Of a DNA stretch of 64,000 nt, positions 1 to 8,912 are shown in pieces (position 1 is the stretch's first letter; each line of letters opens with the position of its first letter). The notes beneath the pieces are model-generated. The model was not told the origin of the DNA, searched no databases, and was given only the letters and a program-made list of their open reading frames with translations. This DNA is from Roseiarcus sp963765375. GTDB taxonomy: Bacteria > Pseudomonadota > Alphaproteobacteria > Rhizobiales > Beijerinckiaceae. The stretch lies in NCBI GenBank assembly GCA_963765375.1, contig CAVXVZ010000011.1, forward strand, positions 372,001 through 436,000, read 5' to 3'. A program made the position numbers and the translations under genes.

Positions 1-421
1 TCTGTGTCGTGTCGCCGGTGAGGCGCGACACGAGCTCGCCGATCCGCGCGCTGTCGTAGAATGAAGCGTCGAGACCGGTGAGATGGGCGAATACGTCCCG
101 TCTGAGATCGGCGACTACACGCTCGCCGAGCGTTGTCACCAGATAGTAGCGGATGGCGGCGGCGAGCGCGATGACGACCACGACCGCCCCCATGGCCATG
201 AAATAGACGTTGATCGCGCCGCCGCTCTCTTTCGAAAAGCCGAAGTCGATCATCGACCGTAGCGCAAACGGCACCGCCAGCGTCGCCGCCGACGAGACGG
301 TCAGCGCCGCCAGCGCCGCCAGCGCCCGCCCGAGATAGCGCCGGCCGTAGCGGACAAGGGGCAAAAGCGCGGCGAGGGAGGCGGCGCGGTTTGCTGGCTC
401 GGCGATCATCGGCCCTTCCAT
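1..421 (-). CDS. ABC transporter, N-terminal transmembrane part (partial, runs off the window)
   Basis: Reading leftward from an ATG at 421, about 140 residues are open to the window edge. The start MEGPMIAEPANRAAS is followed by hydrophobic stretches (around residues 33-55 and 72-92). Next comes the segment TTLGERVVADLRRDVFAHL, then DASFYDSARIGELVSRLTGD, which is the conserved intracellular-loop region of type IV (MsbA/ABCB-like) exporters. The nucleotide-binding domain must lie outside the window. By family it is a half-size multidrug, lipid or peptide exporter of the inner membrane; the substrate cannot be told from this part. Confidence 0.85.
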   Translation of the reverse strand, partial: MEGPMIAEPANRAASLAALLPLVRYGRRYLGRALAALAALTVSSAATLAVPFALRSMIDFGFSKESGGAINVYFMAMGAVVVVIALAAAIRYYLVTTLGERVVADLRRDVFAHLTGLDASFYDSARIGELVSRLTGDTTQ

Positions 422-543
422 AGGCGCTCCGCAGTCGAAACGCACGGGCGCCAGAGCTGGCCCAACGCGAGCGGATCCCTCGTCGGCCTTCCAAAGCCGG
501 CCTCGTTAGCTATAAATAAAGGCGAGTTGAAGAGAGGGAACTC

Positions 544-853
544 ATGTCTGCTCGTTCCACGGCCTGGAGCGCGTTGCTTGTTGTGGCGAGCGCTTCATCG
601 GCCTTCAGCCAGGAATTGGGGGGCCGGGACGCAGGCGAGCGGCTGGCCGCCATGAACTGCGCCCCATGCCATGGCGCCATCGATGCGCCGCTCGGCGCGC
701 CCGCCTTTGCGACAATCGCGAGCATGCCTTCGACGACTGCAAACTCCCTGAACGTATTCCTGCAGTCGCCCCACGCCACGATGCCCGACCTGATTCTCAA
801 GTCCAGACGACCGAAGCGACTTGATCGCCTATATTCTCAGCCTGCGCCCGTAA
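544..853 (+). pseudogene. small periplasmic c-type cytochrome with an apparent +1 frameshift
   Basis: ATG 544 follows a GAGAGGGA ribosome site. A signal peptide of about 22 residues ends near SAFSQ, and one haem site, CAPCH, lies near residues 38-42, with a probable axial Met in HATMPDLIL. Read as given, the frame runs to 903 with an unrelated tail. Dropping one A at 799/800 restores the usual class I ending SPDDRSDLIAYILSLRP and a stop at 851-853, giving about 102 residues. It is probably an electron carrier; no partner oxidase or reductase lies next to it. Either the sequence has an extra base or the tail is really altered. Its 3' end faces the DUF4239 gene. Confidence 0.75.
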
Positions 854-871
854 TCAGCTTCGATCCTTTTG

Positions 872-1633
872 TCAGGAGCCGAGGGCCTGGATGGTCTCGA
901 TGACGCCCGCCGGCGGCAGGCGGAACAGCCCGGAGTACGGTTGGCTCAATTCGAGGATCAAGAAGATTGCGCTGGCGACCGCTATCGCGCCGAGAGCGAG
1001 CGTGGCGACCACCGTTCCGTTGACCGGCGAAACCAAGCCGTAGCCGCAAAACAAGAGCAGCGACCAGCACACCACGATCGCGACCATCGGCCAGGAAATG
1101 CCGCCAGCCAGCTGCAGCATCATCAACAGGCGCGTCTGCTGGATCATTCCGGCGGCGACATTGGCGGTCGCCAGAACCTGCTTCTGGGCGTCGGTCTTCG
1201 GGGTAAGAGTGAGCAGAAACTGGTCGAGCTTCTTCATGCCCTCGAGGACCGAGCGCACGGTCAGATCCTCGGCCTCCAGCTTTCCTCCGCCCCAGATCTT
1301 GTCGTAGCTTTGCTTGATCGCGGCGCGGAGTCCATCGCGCGCCGGTTTCGCCTCCGGGCCATAGGCTTCGAGCGCCGCGTCGAGTTGCAGCGACCGTGCG
1401 CCGAGCGTTTCGAGCTCCCCCTTCTGGGTGGCGTAAAGCGTATAGCTCGCGCCGACCAGGGTTCCGAGCACGAGGGCGAGCAGGAGCCCGAGCAGTCCGG
1501 TCATCGACCCGATCATATCGCGGGCTCGTTCCGGAGCGTGCCGTTCAGGCAGCCAAGCCCGCAGCCGCAAACCGACAAGGCCGGCGCCGAACGTAAGTAT
1601 CGCGACGGTCACGACGAAGAGCAGCTCATTCAC
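872..1633 (-). CDS. DUF4239 (bestrophin-like) membrane protein, copy 1
   Basis: A 253-residue protein with two hydrophobic segments at the N-terminus (about 5-25 and 42-65) and two near the C-terminus (about 182-200 and 206-228), a layout typical of DUF4239/bestrophin-like proteins. Family landmarks are ERARDMIGSMTGLLGLLLALVLG after the first helix and the ending ILELSQPYSGLFRLPP. It shares this architecture with the genes at 16273 and 43385. Bestrophins are anion channels, but function in this bacterial family is unproven. It stands alone on its strand, with no partner gene. Confidence 0.85.
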   Translation of the reverse strand: MNELLFVVTVAILTFGAGLVGLRLRAWLPERHAPERARDMIGSMTGLLGLLLALVLGTLVGASYTLYATQKGELETLGARSLQLDAALEAYGPEAKPARDGLRAAIKQSYDKIWGGGKLEAEDLTVRSVLEGMKKLDQFLLTLTPKTDAQKQVLATANVAAGMIQQTRLLMMLQLAGGISWPMVAIVVCWSLLLFCGYGLVSPVNGTVVATLALGAIAVASAIFLILELSQPYSGLFRLPPAGVIETIQALGS

Positions 1634-1903
1634 TATTGTACATCCCCCGGCTTCGCGAGACGCTCCTGGTTGTCGTCCCGTCGGAACCCAGCTCTATTGA
1701 GCGTGAGCAAGACCCTAATTGGCAGTCCTGCGCCGTTCAAGGCCGATTGAGGGGCTTTGCGCGCTCTGGTAGACTTGTGTGTCCGGCGCGCTTGGCTTCT
1801 GCGACCCGGAGGCCGCGATCCAATCCCGAAACGGCGATAGGACGGGGCGCTACGGCGGCGATTGCCGCATCTGGCGTGCAATCCGCCGAGGGGCGCCAAG
1901 ACC

Positions 1904-2629
1904 ATGAACGGCCGCAAGCTCATTCCTGGGAAACCGCTGCCCGCAGCGGATATTCCTGATTATACGATCCGCCGCGACACGCTCGACGAGGTGTTCGCCG
2001 ACGCGTTTCGGGCTCGCCTCAAGCGCATCGCCGACATCGTCGAGCGATCCGGCGAGCAACTCGAGGGCAACATTTTCTATCGCGACCTTGAGGAGCGCTA
2101 TGCCGATTGGTCTCCCGCCGCCGAGCTCGCGCCGGCCCGCCGCAACGTCTGGCGCGCGGTCAGGTTCAAGGAGCGCCTGCTCGAGGTCGGCGTCAACGCC
2201 GGCCACAGCGCGCTGCTCGCGCTGTCCACGAGCCCGAGGCTCGAATATTACGGCGTCGACATCATGTCCCACGCTTACACCGCCGAATGCGTCGACTATC
2301 TGAAAGGTGAGTTCCCGGGACGGGTGCATCTTTTCCCCGGCGATTCGCGCGAGGTCCTGCCGTGGCTCGTCAACCGTCGCGCCGAGCTCACGTTCGACAT
2401 CTTTCATGTCGACGGCGGCCATACCAGCGAGGTCTGCCACTCCGATATGACGAACTGCATCCGCATCGCCCGCGGCCAACGCGGCCGACATCTGATGCTC
2501 GACGACATCCACGCGAGCTGGATCTTCGACATCTATTGTGAGTTGGTCTCGCTTGGCGATTTCACGACCGAGACGTTTTTCGGCGACTGGGAGGAGGCCG
2601 GGCGGAACGTTCTGGCTCGGATCGAGTGA
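1904..2629 (+). CDS. class I SAM-dependent methyltransferase-like protein (Methyltransf_24 type)
   Basis: About 241 residues from ATG 1904, preceded by GAGGGG at a normal distance; an in-frame ATG at 1862 would add 14 unconvincing residues. The core has a glycine-rich motif I (LLEVGVNAGHSALLAL), an acidic end to strand beta 2 (YYGVDIMS), and FDIFHVDGGHTSEV followed by LMLDDIHASW, the pattern of cephalosporin-hydroxylase/Methyltransf_24 proteins. The substrate is unknown. A glycosyltransferase gene follows 33 bases later, so the pair may modify a surface glycan or small metabolite; that link is inference from position. Confidence 0.75.
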   Translation: MNGRKLIPGKPLPAADIPDYTIRRDTLDEVFADAFRARLKRIADIVERSGEQLEGNIFYRDLEERYADWSPAAELAPARRNVWRAVRFKERLLEVGVNAGHSALLALSTSPRLEYYGVDIMSHAYTAECVDYLKGEFPGRVHLFPGDSREVLPWLVNRRAELTFDIFHVDGGHTSEVCHSDMTNCIRIARGQRGRHLMLDDIHASWIFDIYCELVSLGDFTTETFFGDWEEAGRNVLARIE

Positions 2630-2662
2630 GCTTCCGGGCCGCAAGGGAGAGGTCGCTCGCCC

Positions 2663-3529
2663 ATGACTGAGACCCTCCCTTCCGCCGACGGGTGCGAATT
2701 CGCGTCCTTCTGGCACGGGACGCTCAATCCGTTCGCGCACGGGTGCCTCGCCTCGTTTCCTGCGGCCGGCGCGAGCTTGCGGGTCTTCAGCTACGATCCG
2801 CGCCTCGACCTGCCCCCCGGCGTTCGCCTCGAGGACGCGAACGCGATTTGCCCTGATGAATCGCTCACGCGCCGCTTCATCGCCAACGGCAAACCGTCGA
2901 TCGCGACCTTCGCCGACATGTTCCGCTACCGGATGATCCGGGACAGGGGCTATTGCTGGGTCGATACTGACATCCTTTGCCTGACGAAGCCGGCATTCGG
3001 CGGCGACGGCGTTGTCTTCTGCCGCCAGGCCGACGCGGTCGGGACGGGCCTAATCAACAACGCGGTGCTGAAGCTGCCGCCGTCGCATCCGGCGATCTCC
3101 GAACTCTTCGCCACCGCGGAGGCTGCGGTCGACGTCGACCAACGATGGGGCGCGCTCGGCCCGTTCCTGCTGACGCCGGTCCTGGCCAGATACGGTCTCT
3201 ACGATTGCGCGCTCAATTCGCACGTCTGCTACCCGATTGAGCCGGAGCAATTCTGGAAGCTCTTCCTGCCGGCCTATCGGGATTGGGCCCACGAGGCGGC
3301 GCGCGGCGCGACCTTCGTGCACTTGTGGAGCGAAGCGATCGTGTGGAGCGGCTACGATTTCTGGGCCTGCCCGCCCGCCGGCTCCTATCTGCATGACGCG
3401 TTCAGGCGCGTCGGCGGTCTCAACCGCTTCCGCCGGATTGCAACCGAGAGTGAGGTCATTCGTCTGATGGCGAAGCCGATCGCCAAATCCCTGGGCGCCG
3501 CGGCGACGAAAGCGACCGCGTCGGATTAG
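2663..3529 (+). CDS. glycosyltransferase of the GT32/alpha-1,4-glycosyltransferase type
   Basis: 288 residues. The start region FWHGTLNPFAHGCLASF matches the family opening in which a sugar transferase binds the nucleotide sugar. A DXD motif occurs in DRGYCWVDTDILCL near residue 100, the metal and nucleotide-sugar site. Later WGALGPFLLTPVL and HLWSEAIVW agree with Gb3-synthase-like enzymes, where a His near the end is conserved. No membrane segment or signal is evident, so it should act in the cytoplasm. It lies in the same direction as the methyltransferase just upstream. Donor and acceptor are unknown. Confidence 0.8.
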   Translation: MTETLPSADGCEFASFWHGTLNPFAHGCLASFPAAGASLRVFSYDPRLDLPPGVRLEDANAICPDESLTRRFIANGKPSIATFADMFRYRMIRDRGYCWVDTDILCLTKPAFGGDGVVFCRQADAVGTGLINNAVLKLPPSHPAISELFATAEAAVDVDQRWGALGPFLLTPVLARYGLYDCALNSHVCYPIEPEQFWKLFLPAYRDWAHEAARGATFVHLWSEAIVWSGYDFWACPPAGSYLHDAFRRVGGLNRFRRIATESEVIRLMAKPIAKSLGAAATKATASD

Positions 3530-3555
3530 CCGGCGAAGTCTCTCGCCCGATCGCC

Positions 3556-5286
3556 CTACCCGACCTCGGCCGGCCGGACGACCTCCCGCGAGGCAGCGGG
3601 CCGCGCCGCCCGTTTCCGCCGGGCGTGACGGTGGCGCCTGGGAGCGACCAGAAACGTGACCTTCGGCGGCTCCTTCAGGAACGCGCGCGCCTGGTCCTCG
3701 ATCATGCGGTCGGCGATCGTCACCCGGGTGCGCAGATGCTTGAGTTCGAGCAACGACTGAATGAGGAATGTCTCGACGATCCGGCCGCGCGTCTGCGTAT
3801 CCTCGAAGACTCCCCAGGCATAAGCGCCGTCGCGCTTTCGCTCGAGGCCGATCTCATGGACCACCGCCAGAAACACCGCGGCGTCCTCTGGGTCGATCCG
3901 ATATTCGACGGTCAGCAAAATCGGCCCCTCATCGTCCTCGACCCGATGCACGAACACTGGCGTGCGCCAATGCATCGACGGCGTGAGGTCCAGCGCCGCT
4001 GCGCCCTGCAACGGCCAACGAAGCGTCAGGATCATTCCGACCGCCGCGCCCGCGGCGGCGACATAGAGGGCCGTCGACAGCCCCTCGACGCTGGCGACCT
4101 TGCCCCAGACGGCGCTGCCGACCGTCATTGCGCCGAAGAACACTGTCAGAAAAATCGCAAGGCCCCGTCCGCGCACCCACTCCGGCAACGCCACCTGCGC
4201 GGAAACGAACAGCGTCGTCATCATCGTGATCCATGACACGCCCGCGACCAGGCTGGCGACACCCGCAATCGCGGGGTGGCGCGCCACGCCGTAGAGCGCC
4301 AGCGCAAGGATCGTGCCCACCGTCGCGAGCGCCGCCAGCCGATCGGGGCCGAGGCGCGCCTTAAGGCCGTTGAGCGCAAGCGAACCGAGAATCGAACCCA
4401 CTCCGATCATGCCGAGCAGAATGCCGTAGACCTCGGGCCCATTGTGCATCTGCTGCCGGGCGACCAGAGGCAGCAGAGCCCAGTAAGCGCTCGCGAACGG
4501 GAAGAACGCGACGGCGCGGATGAGAGTGGAATCGATGTCGCGGTTGTTTCTGGCGTAGCGCAGCCCGGTGCGGACCGCGCTGAAAAGGCGCTCGGCTGGC
4601 AGGGATTCTCTCGCCCGGCGCGGCGCGCGCCACCAAACAAGCGCCGCGAGGACCGCCACATTGCCGATGCAAAAACACCAGAATGGCAAGACGATGCTGA
4701 CGGCGGCGATCGCCAATCCGCCAATGGCCGGGCCGATCGCCCAACTCACGTTGTAGCTCGCGTTGTTGATGGCGATGGCGCTGTCGAGATCCTGCTTCGG
4801 CACCAGCATCGGCGTGATGACGAGCCACGCCGGGGCGGCGAGCGCGCCGGTTGCGCCGAGACAGAACGTCGTCGCCAGCAATACCGGCGGCGTCGCCAGA
4901 TGCAATGTCACAACCGCCGCGAAGACGACCGAGATCGCAGTCACGGCAAGTTGCGCGCCGATCAAGAGCCTGCGCGCGTCAATGATGTCGGTCAACGCCC
5001 CGGCAGGCAGGGTGAGAAGAAACATCGGCAGCGTCGTCGCCACCTGAACCGCCGACACCATTCTCGGGTCGGGATTGAGACTGGTCATCAGCCAGTTCGT
5101 CGACGTGTCGAACATCGCAAAGCCGACGTTCGACGCCGAACTCGCGATCAGAACGACGGTGAACGCCAGATTGCCGAAAACGCCCCATCGCCAGTCCCGG
5201 CCTGCCGGCGCGTCCGGATTGACGCTCGAACTCGCTCGACAACAAAGACCCCCACGGACAAGAATTGGACGGTGGAAACGCGACAA
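3556..5286 (-). CDS. MFS transporter (MFS_3/EntS-like) with extra C-terminal soluble domain, copy 1
   Basis: About 576 residues if the TTG at 5286 is used; no ATG occurs before the first helix, so the start is uncertain. Residues about 35-430 form a 12-helix major-facilitator domain with PAGALTDIIDARRLL in loop 2-3. From about 455 onward there is a soluble domain (GPILLTVEYRIDPEDAAVFL, then FEDTQTRGRIVETFL) that resembles a dimeric alpha/beta-barrel or monooxygenase-like fold, and then a basic tail. The paralogue at 6653-8296 has the same two-part plan. The substrate is unknown; siderophore or drug export is only a family-level guess. Confidence 0.85.
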   Translation of the reverse strand: MSRFHRPILVRGGLCCRASSSVNPDAPAGRDWRWGVFGNLAFTVVLIASSASNVGFAMFDTSTNWLMTSLNPDPRMVSAVQVATTLPMFLLTLPAGALTDIIDARRLLIGAQLAVTAISVVFAAVVTLHLATPPVLLATTFCLGATGALAAPAWLVITPMLVPKQDLDSAIAINNASYNVSWAIGPAIGGLAIAAVSIVLPFWCFCIGNVAVLAALVWWRAPRRARESLPAERLFSAVRTGLRYARNNRDIDSTLIRAVAFFPFASAYWALLPLVARQQMHNGPEVYGILLGMIGVGSILGSLALNGLKARLGPDRLAALATVGTILALALYGVARHPAIAGVASLVAGVSWITMMTTLFVSAQVALPEWVRGRGLAIFLTVFFGAMTVGSAVWGKVASVEGLSTALYVAAAGAAVGMILTLRWPLQGAAALDLTPSMHWRTPVFVHRVEDDEGPILLTVEYRIDPEDAAVFLAVVHEIGLERKRDGAYAWGVFEDTQTRGRIVETFLIQSLLELKHLRTRVTIADRMIEDQARAFLKEPPKVTFLVAPRRHRHARRKRAARPAASREVVRPAEVG

Positions 5287-5786
5287 AGCCGCAGTTCAAA
5301 TGGCGAACGAGAGCCGAATTTTCAAGGCGGCGCAGGGTCGGGCGAGGCCGCGCCGACCCGAAAGGGCCCTCCGCGGTAAATCTTTTTTGATCGACCCCGG
5401 CGTCTCGTCAGGTCGCCGCACGAAGGAATGCTTGCCTTCGTACGCCGCATTCTGATTTCGATGGAAGGCCACGACAACGACCGCTATTTTGGACCGCGAT
5501 GAGCCACGAGAAATCCGCCAGCGCCGGGGCCGGCGCGCATGTCCAGAACGAAACCCGGCGGCGACAAATCCTTGACCCGTTCCGAGCGCTCCACCGGAGA
5601 ATGGCCGGGCGCTGGCGGTCCAGGCTCGCGGCCCAATCGGAGAGAAATCGGCCGCGTGAACCCTGACAAGCTTTTGAATTTGCGCTCCAGTCGCTATGTT
5701 TGGGCAAGTTCGCGCGTAAACGGGGCTGATGGCGGGTTCGCTGACCCTGTTCGTATCGGCGGAACGATTCGGCCGCGGAGACTTGT
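5287..5786. other. 500-base gap between divergent genes, no gene supported
   Basis: Short open frames occur on both strands here but none shows a protein-like composition, ribosome site or family motif. The stretch should carry the promoters of the leftward MFS gene and the rightward universal-stress gene. No clear promoter or operator could be picked out. The GGAG at 5777-5780 serves the TTG start of the next gene. Confidence 0.5.
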
Positions 5787-6617
5787 TTGGCGTCGATTTC
5801 CATCCTGATGGCCTGCATGCGAATGGATCGGTCGAACGCCGAAATGCTCGTGGTCGTCGCCGACATGGCGCAGCGCTTTTCCGCCGCCGTCGTCGGCGTC
5901 GTCGCATGGCAGGCCTCGACGCATTCCGCCGTCATGGCGATTGGCCCTGGCGAGCCGCCGGACCGCGAACTCGAGAGATTTCGCGGGCGCGCCGCCGCGG
6001 CCGAGGCGGAGTTCCGCTCCGCCTTGTCAATGGTGAAGGATCTCCAGTGGCGCTCGGAAATGACGGCTGGACCGCCGTCTCAGCATATCGCCGAGCAGGC
6101 TCGGGGAGTCGACTTGATCGTCGCCCCTGCCGGAATCGGCGAGCGGATATTCGTCCCTGCGGCGGAAATCGATGTCAGCGACCTCCTGATGCGCGCCGGG
6201 CGCCCTGTTCTCATCACGCCTGCTGGCGCGGCCGGACTGAAACTGACGCGAGCCTTGGTTTGCTGGAAGGATTCGCTCGAGGCGCGGCGGGCGGTCGCCA
6301 GCGCTCTCCCGATCCTGAAGGCGAGCAAAAGGGTCGACGTCGTCGAACTCGTCAGCGAGCGCGAAATCGAGGCGGCGCGACACCGGCTGTCGGATGTCGG
6401 CGACTGGCTTGCTCGGCACGGGGTCGAGACGAATTGTCTGGCGTCGCCGCTGAATGGAGGCGAGGCCACGCAGCTCGCCGCGATCGCCAGAGAGCTTGAG
6501 GCCGATTTGATCGTGGCAGGCGCGTTCGGGCACAGCCGTCTGCGCGAGTGGGCGTTCGGCGGAGTGACGCGGGACATGCTGCTCCAGAGCGAACGCTGCG
6601 CTCTCGTTTCCCACTAG
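5787..6617 (+). CDS. universal stress protein with two UspA-like halves
   Basis: 276 residues starting at TTG 5787, with GGAG six bases upstream. The second half ends with the Usp ATP-binding pattern ADLIVAGAFGHSRLREWAFGGVTRDML, the G-2X-G-9X-G type loop followed by S/T. The first half is a diverged Usp fold (DLIVAPAGIGERI). Such proteins bind nucleotides in the cytoplasm and help survival under stress. It sits 35 bases before an MFS gene in the same direction and opposite another MFS paralogue, so it may belong to that transport unit. Confidence 0.85.
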   Translation: MASISILMACMRMDRSNAEMLVVVADMAQRFSAAVVGVVAWQASTHSAVMAIGPGEPPDRELERFRGRAAAAEAEFRSALSMVKDLQWRSEMTAGPPSQHIAEQARGVDLIVAPAGIGERIFVPAAEIDVSDLLMRAGRPVLITPAGAAGLKLTRALVCWKDSLEARRAVASALPILKASKRVDVVELVSEREIEAARHRLSDVGDWLARHGVETNCLASPLNGGEATQLAAIARELEADLIVAGAFGHSRLREWAFGGVTRDMLLQSERCALVSH

Positions 6618-6652
6618 CCGCTCCGTCAAGGCCCCGCGAGGAACGTTCGAAG

Positions 6653-8296
6653 ATGGACTTCCGCATTCCCAGAGAGCCCACGGCAGACGCGCCGAGCTGG
6701 CTCGGCGCTTTCGCCCATCCCGCGTTCGCGATCGTGTGGACGGCGAGCACGTGCGCGCTCCTCGGCATCGCGATGTATGACACGGCGTCGGGCTGGCTGA
6801 TGACGACGCTCGACGTCAATCCGGTGGACGTGTCGCTCGTGCACGCGGCGACGACGCTGCCGATGTTCCTGTTCACTCTTCCCGCGGGCGCTATCGCCGA
6901 TATCGTCGATCCACGGCGCATGATCATCGTGGTTTCTTACGCGATCGCCGCGCTGATGGCGCTTTTCGCCGCGTTGGTCTCGCTCAATTTTGCCTCGCCG
7001 CTGCTGCTGCTCGTGACCACCTTCGTTCTCAGCGCGGCATGGTCGCTCAACGCACCTGCCTGGCTGTCGATCGTGCCGCTCCTGGTGCCGAAGCCCGACA
7101 TCCCCGGCGCCATCGCCGCGCACAGCGTCGGCTATAATATCAGCCGCACCGTCGGTCCTGCGCTGGGCGGCCTGTTGATCCTGAAATTCGGGCTGGTCGC
7201 CCCATTCTGGATCTTCATCGCCGCCAATCTCGCGGTAATCGCGGCCCTGACCTGGTGGCGCGCGCCAGTGAGACAGTCGGCGTCGCTTCCGGCAGAGAGG
7301 CTCAGCAGCGCGCTCCGCACCGGCCTGCGGCACGCCGCCAACAATCGCCTGCTGTGGGCGACACTGGCGCGAACGATGGCGGTCTATCCGTTCACCGCCG
7401 CCTATTGGGGCCTGTTGCCATTGATCGCGCGGCGAACCGGAGAGGGCGCCGAGCACTACGGCCTCCTGCTGAGCGCGATCAGCGTCGGCGCAATCCTGGG
7501 CTCCCTCAAACATGGCAAGCTGCGCGAACGGCTTGGCCCCGACCGGCTCGTCGCTCTCGCGACGGTCCTGACCGCGGCCGCGCTCACGATGTTCGCGTTT
7601 GCGGACAATCTCGCGATCGCGCTTTCAGCCTCCGTGCTCGGCGGAATCGCCTGGGTCACCAACCTGACGTGCCTTTACACTTCCGCCCAGAATGTCCTGC
7701 CGGACTGGGTGCGCGGCCGGGGCCTTGCAATCTTCCTGGCCGTTATCTTCGGCACGATGACCATTTGCAGCGCTGCATGGGGGGACATCGCCGCCAGGAC
7801 CGGACTCCCAACCGCTCTCCTTCTTGCGGCCGCGGGAGCGATCGTGGCGATGCCCCTCACCTGGCGGTGGAAGCTCCAGCAGGGCGCGGCGCTTGATCTT
7901 TCGCCCTCCCAGCATTGGGGCATGCCGCAGACCCATGAGGAGATCGATAACCATCGTGGGCCAGTGCTGGTGAAAATCGAGTACCGGATCGACCCGAAGG
8001 ATCGCGCGGCGTTCCTGCGCGCTCTCGACGAGCTTGGATTCGAGCGCCGGCGCGACGGCGCGTTCGCCTGGGGAATCTTCGAGGACGCCAGCGAATTCGG
8101 GCATTACGAGGAGACCTACCTCATTGAAACGTGGCTCGAGCTCATGCATTTGCGCGAACGGGTCACCAACGCCGATCGGGTGCTCGAAGATGAAATCCGG
8201 GACATGCTGGTCGCCCCGCCGCGCATCGAATTCCTCATCGCCGCCGAGCGCAGCCCGCGAGTTCGGGATCGGCGCGCCGAGCCGGCTGGAGCCTAG
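6653..8296 (+). CDS. MFS transporter (MFS_3/EntS-like) with extra C-terminal soluble domain, copy 2
   Basis: 547 residues from ATG 6653; an in-frame ATG at 6548 would overlap the stress-protein gene and is unlikely. Twelve hydrophobic segments cover about residues 18-415, with PAGAIADIVDPRRMIIV as the loop 2-3 motif. The remaining 110 residues (GPVLVKIEYRIDPKDRAAFL, then FEDASEFGHYEETYL) match the soluble tail of the gene at 3556. Both copies retain the whole tail, so it is probably functional. The next gene starts four bases after this stop, implying one transcript. Confidence 0.88.
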   Translation: MDFRIPREPTADAPSWLGAFAHPAFAIVWTASTCALLGIAMYDTASGWLMTTLDVNPVDVSLVHAATTLPMFLFTLPAGAIADIVDPRRMIIVVSYAIAALMALFAALVSLNFASPLLLLVTTFVLSAAWSLNAPAWLSIVPLLVPKPDIPGAIAAHSVGYNISRTVGPALGGLLILKFGLVAPFWIFIAANLAVIAALTWWRAPVRQSASLPAERLSSALRTGLRHAANNRLLWATLARTMAVYPFTAAYWGLLPLIARRTGEGAEHYGLLLSAISVGAILGSLKHGKLRERLGPDRLVALATVLTAAALTMFAFADNLAIALSASVLGGIAWVTNLTCLYTSAQNVLPDWVRGRGLAIFLAVIFGTMTICSAAWGDIAARTGLPTALLLAAAGAIVAMPLTWRWKLQQGAALDLSPSQHWGMPQTHEEIDNHRGPVLVKIEYRIDPKDRAAFLRALDELGFERRRDGAFAWGIFEDASEFGHYEETYLIETWLELMHLRERVTNADRVLEDEIRDMLVAPPRIEFLIAAERSPRVRDRRAEPAGA

Positions 8297-8300
8297 AGAA

Positions 8301-8885
8301 TTGCGCATTCTCGTCGTCTACGCGCATCCGTTGGAGAGGAGCTTCATCGCCGCGCTTCATCTGCGCGTCGTCGAGACCCTGCGGGCCGGCGGACACGGCG
8401 TCGACGATCTCGATCTCTATGCCGAGCGGTTCGACCCGGTCATGTCGCGCGACCAGTTCGCCCATTACGTCGATGTCAACGTCAACACGCGCGAGGTCGA
8501 GCCTTACGTCAAGCGCCTGCGGGCCGCCGAGGCGCTCGTCCTCGTGTTTCCGGTGTGGTTCGACGGCTTGCCGGCGATGATGCAGGGCTATTTCCAGCGG
8601 GTGTTCCTGCCCGGCGTTGCGCTGCGGATCGACGATGCGGGCCTCTTCCACCCCAACTTGTGGAACCTCAAGCGCATGGCCGCCGTCTGCACCTACGGCG
8701 AGGACCGGCGCGCCGTGGCGGCGAAGAACAATCCGGCGCAACGCTTTGTGCATTGCAATATCGGCGCGCTCATCGATCCGAAGGGCCGGTTCGAATATCT
8801 CGCCCATTACGACATGAACTTCTCGACCGCGGCCCGGCGGGCGGCGTTCATGAAGCGCGTCACGCGCGCGTTCGAGGCGTGGTGA
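8301..8885 (+). CDS. NAD(P)H-dependent flavodoxin-fold oxidoreductase (NQO/KefF-like)
   Basis: 194 residues from TTG 8301, which gives the family start MRILVVYAHPLERSF; GGAG at 8287-8290 lies inside the end of the upstream MFS gene, so translation is probably coupled. Motifs include VVYAHP (flavin-phosphate loop), ALVLVFPVWFDGLPAMMQGYF (the PxWW/F-type segment) and the GLFHPNLWNLKRMAAV region. By family it is an FMN/FAD quinone reductase, the type also found as KefF accessory subunits. Being next to an exporter suggests a role with redox-active or electrophilic substrates; this is inference. Confidence 0.82.
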   Translation: MRILVVYAHPLERSFIAALHLRVVETLRAGGHGVDDLDLYAERFDPVMSRDQFAHYVDVNVNTREVEPYVKRLRAAEALVLVFPVWFDGLPAMMQGYFQRVFLPGVALRIDDAGLFHPNLWNLKRMAAVCTYGEDRRAVAAKNNPAQRFVHCNIGALIDPKGRFEYLAHYDMNFSTAARRAAFMKRVTRAFEAW

Positions 8886-8912
8886 GCAGGCCGGAAACGG
8901 AAGCCGGGGCGC

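Noticed and set aside
2700..2730. Sigma-54 promoter-like TGGCACG
   Set aside because: It lies inside the coding sequence of the glycosyltransferase and lacks a proper TTGC partner at the right spacing.
8034..8300. N-terminal extension of the flavodoxin-fold oxidoreductase
   Set aside because: The extension overlaps the upstream MFS gene and is Ser/Arg-rich; the family start MRILVVYAHP fits TTG 8301.
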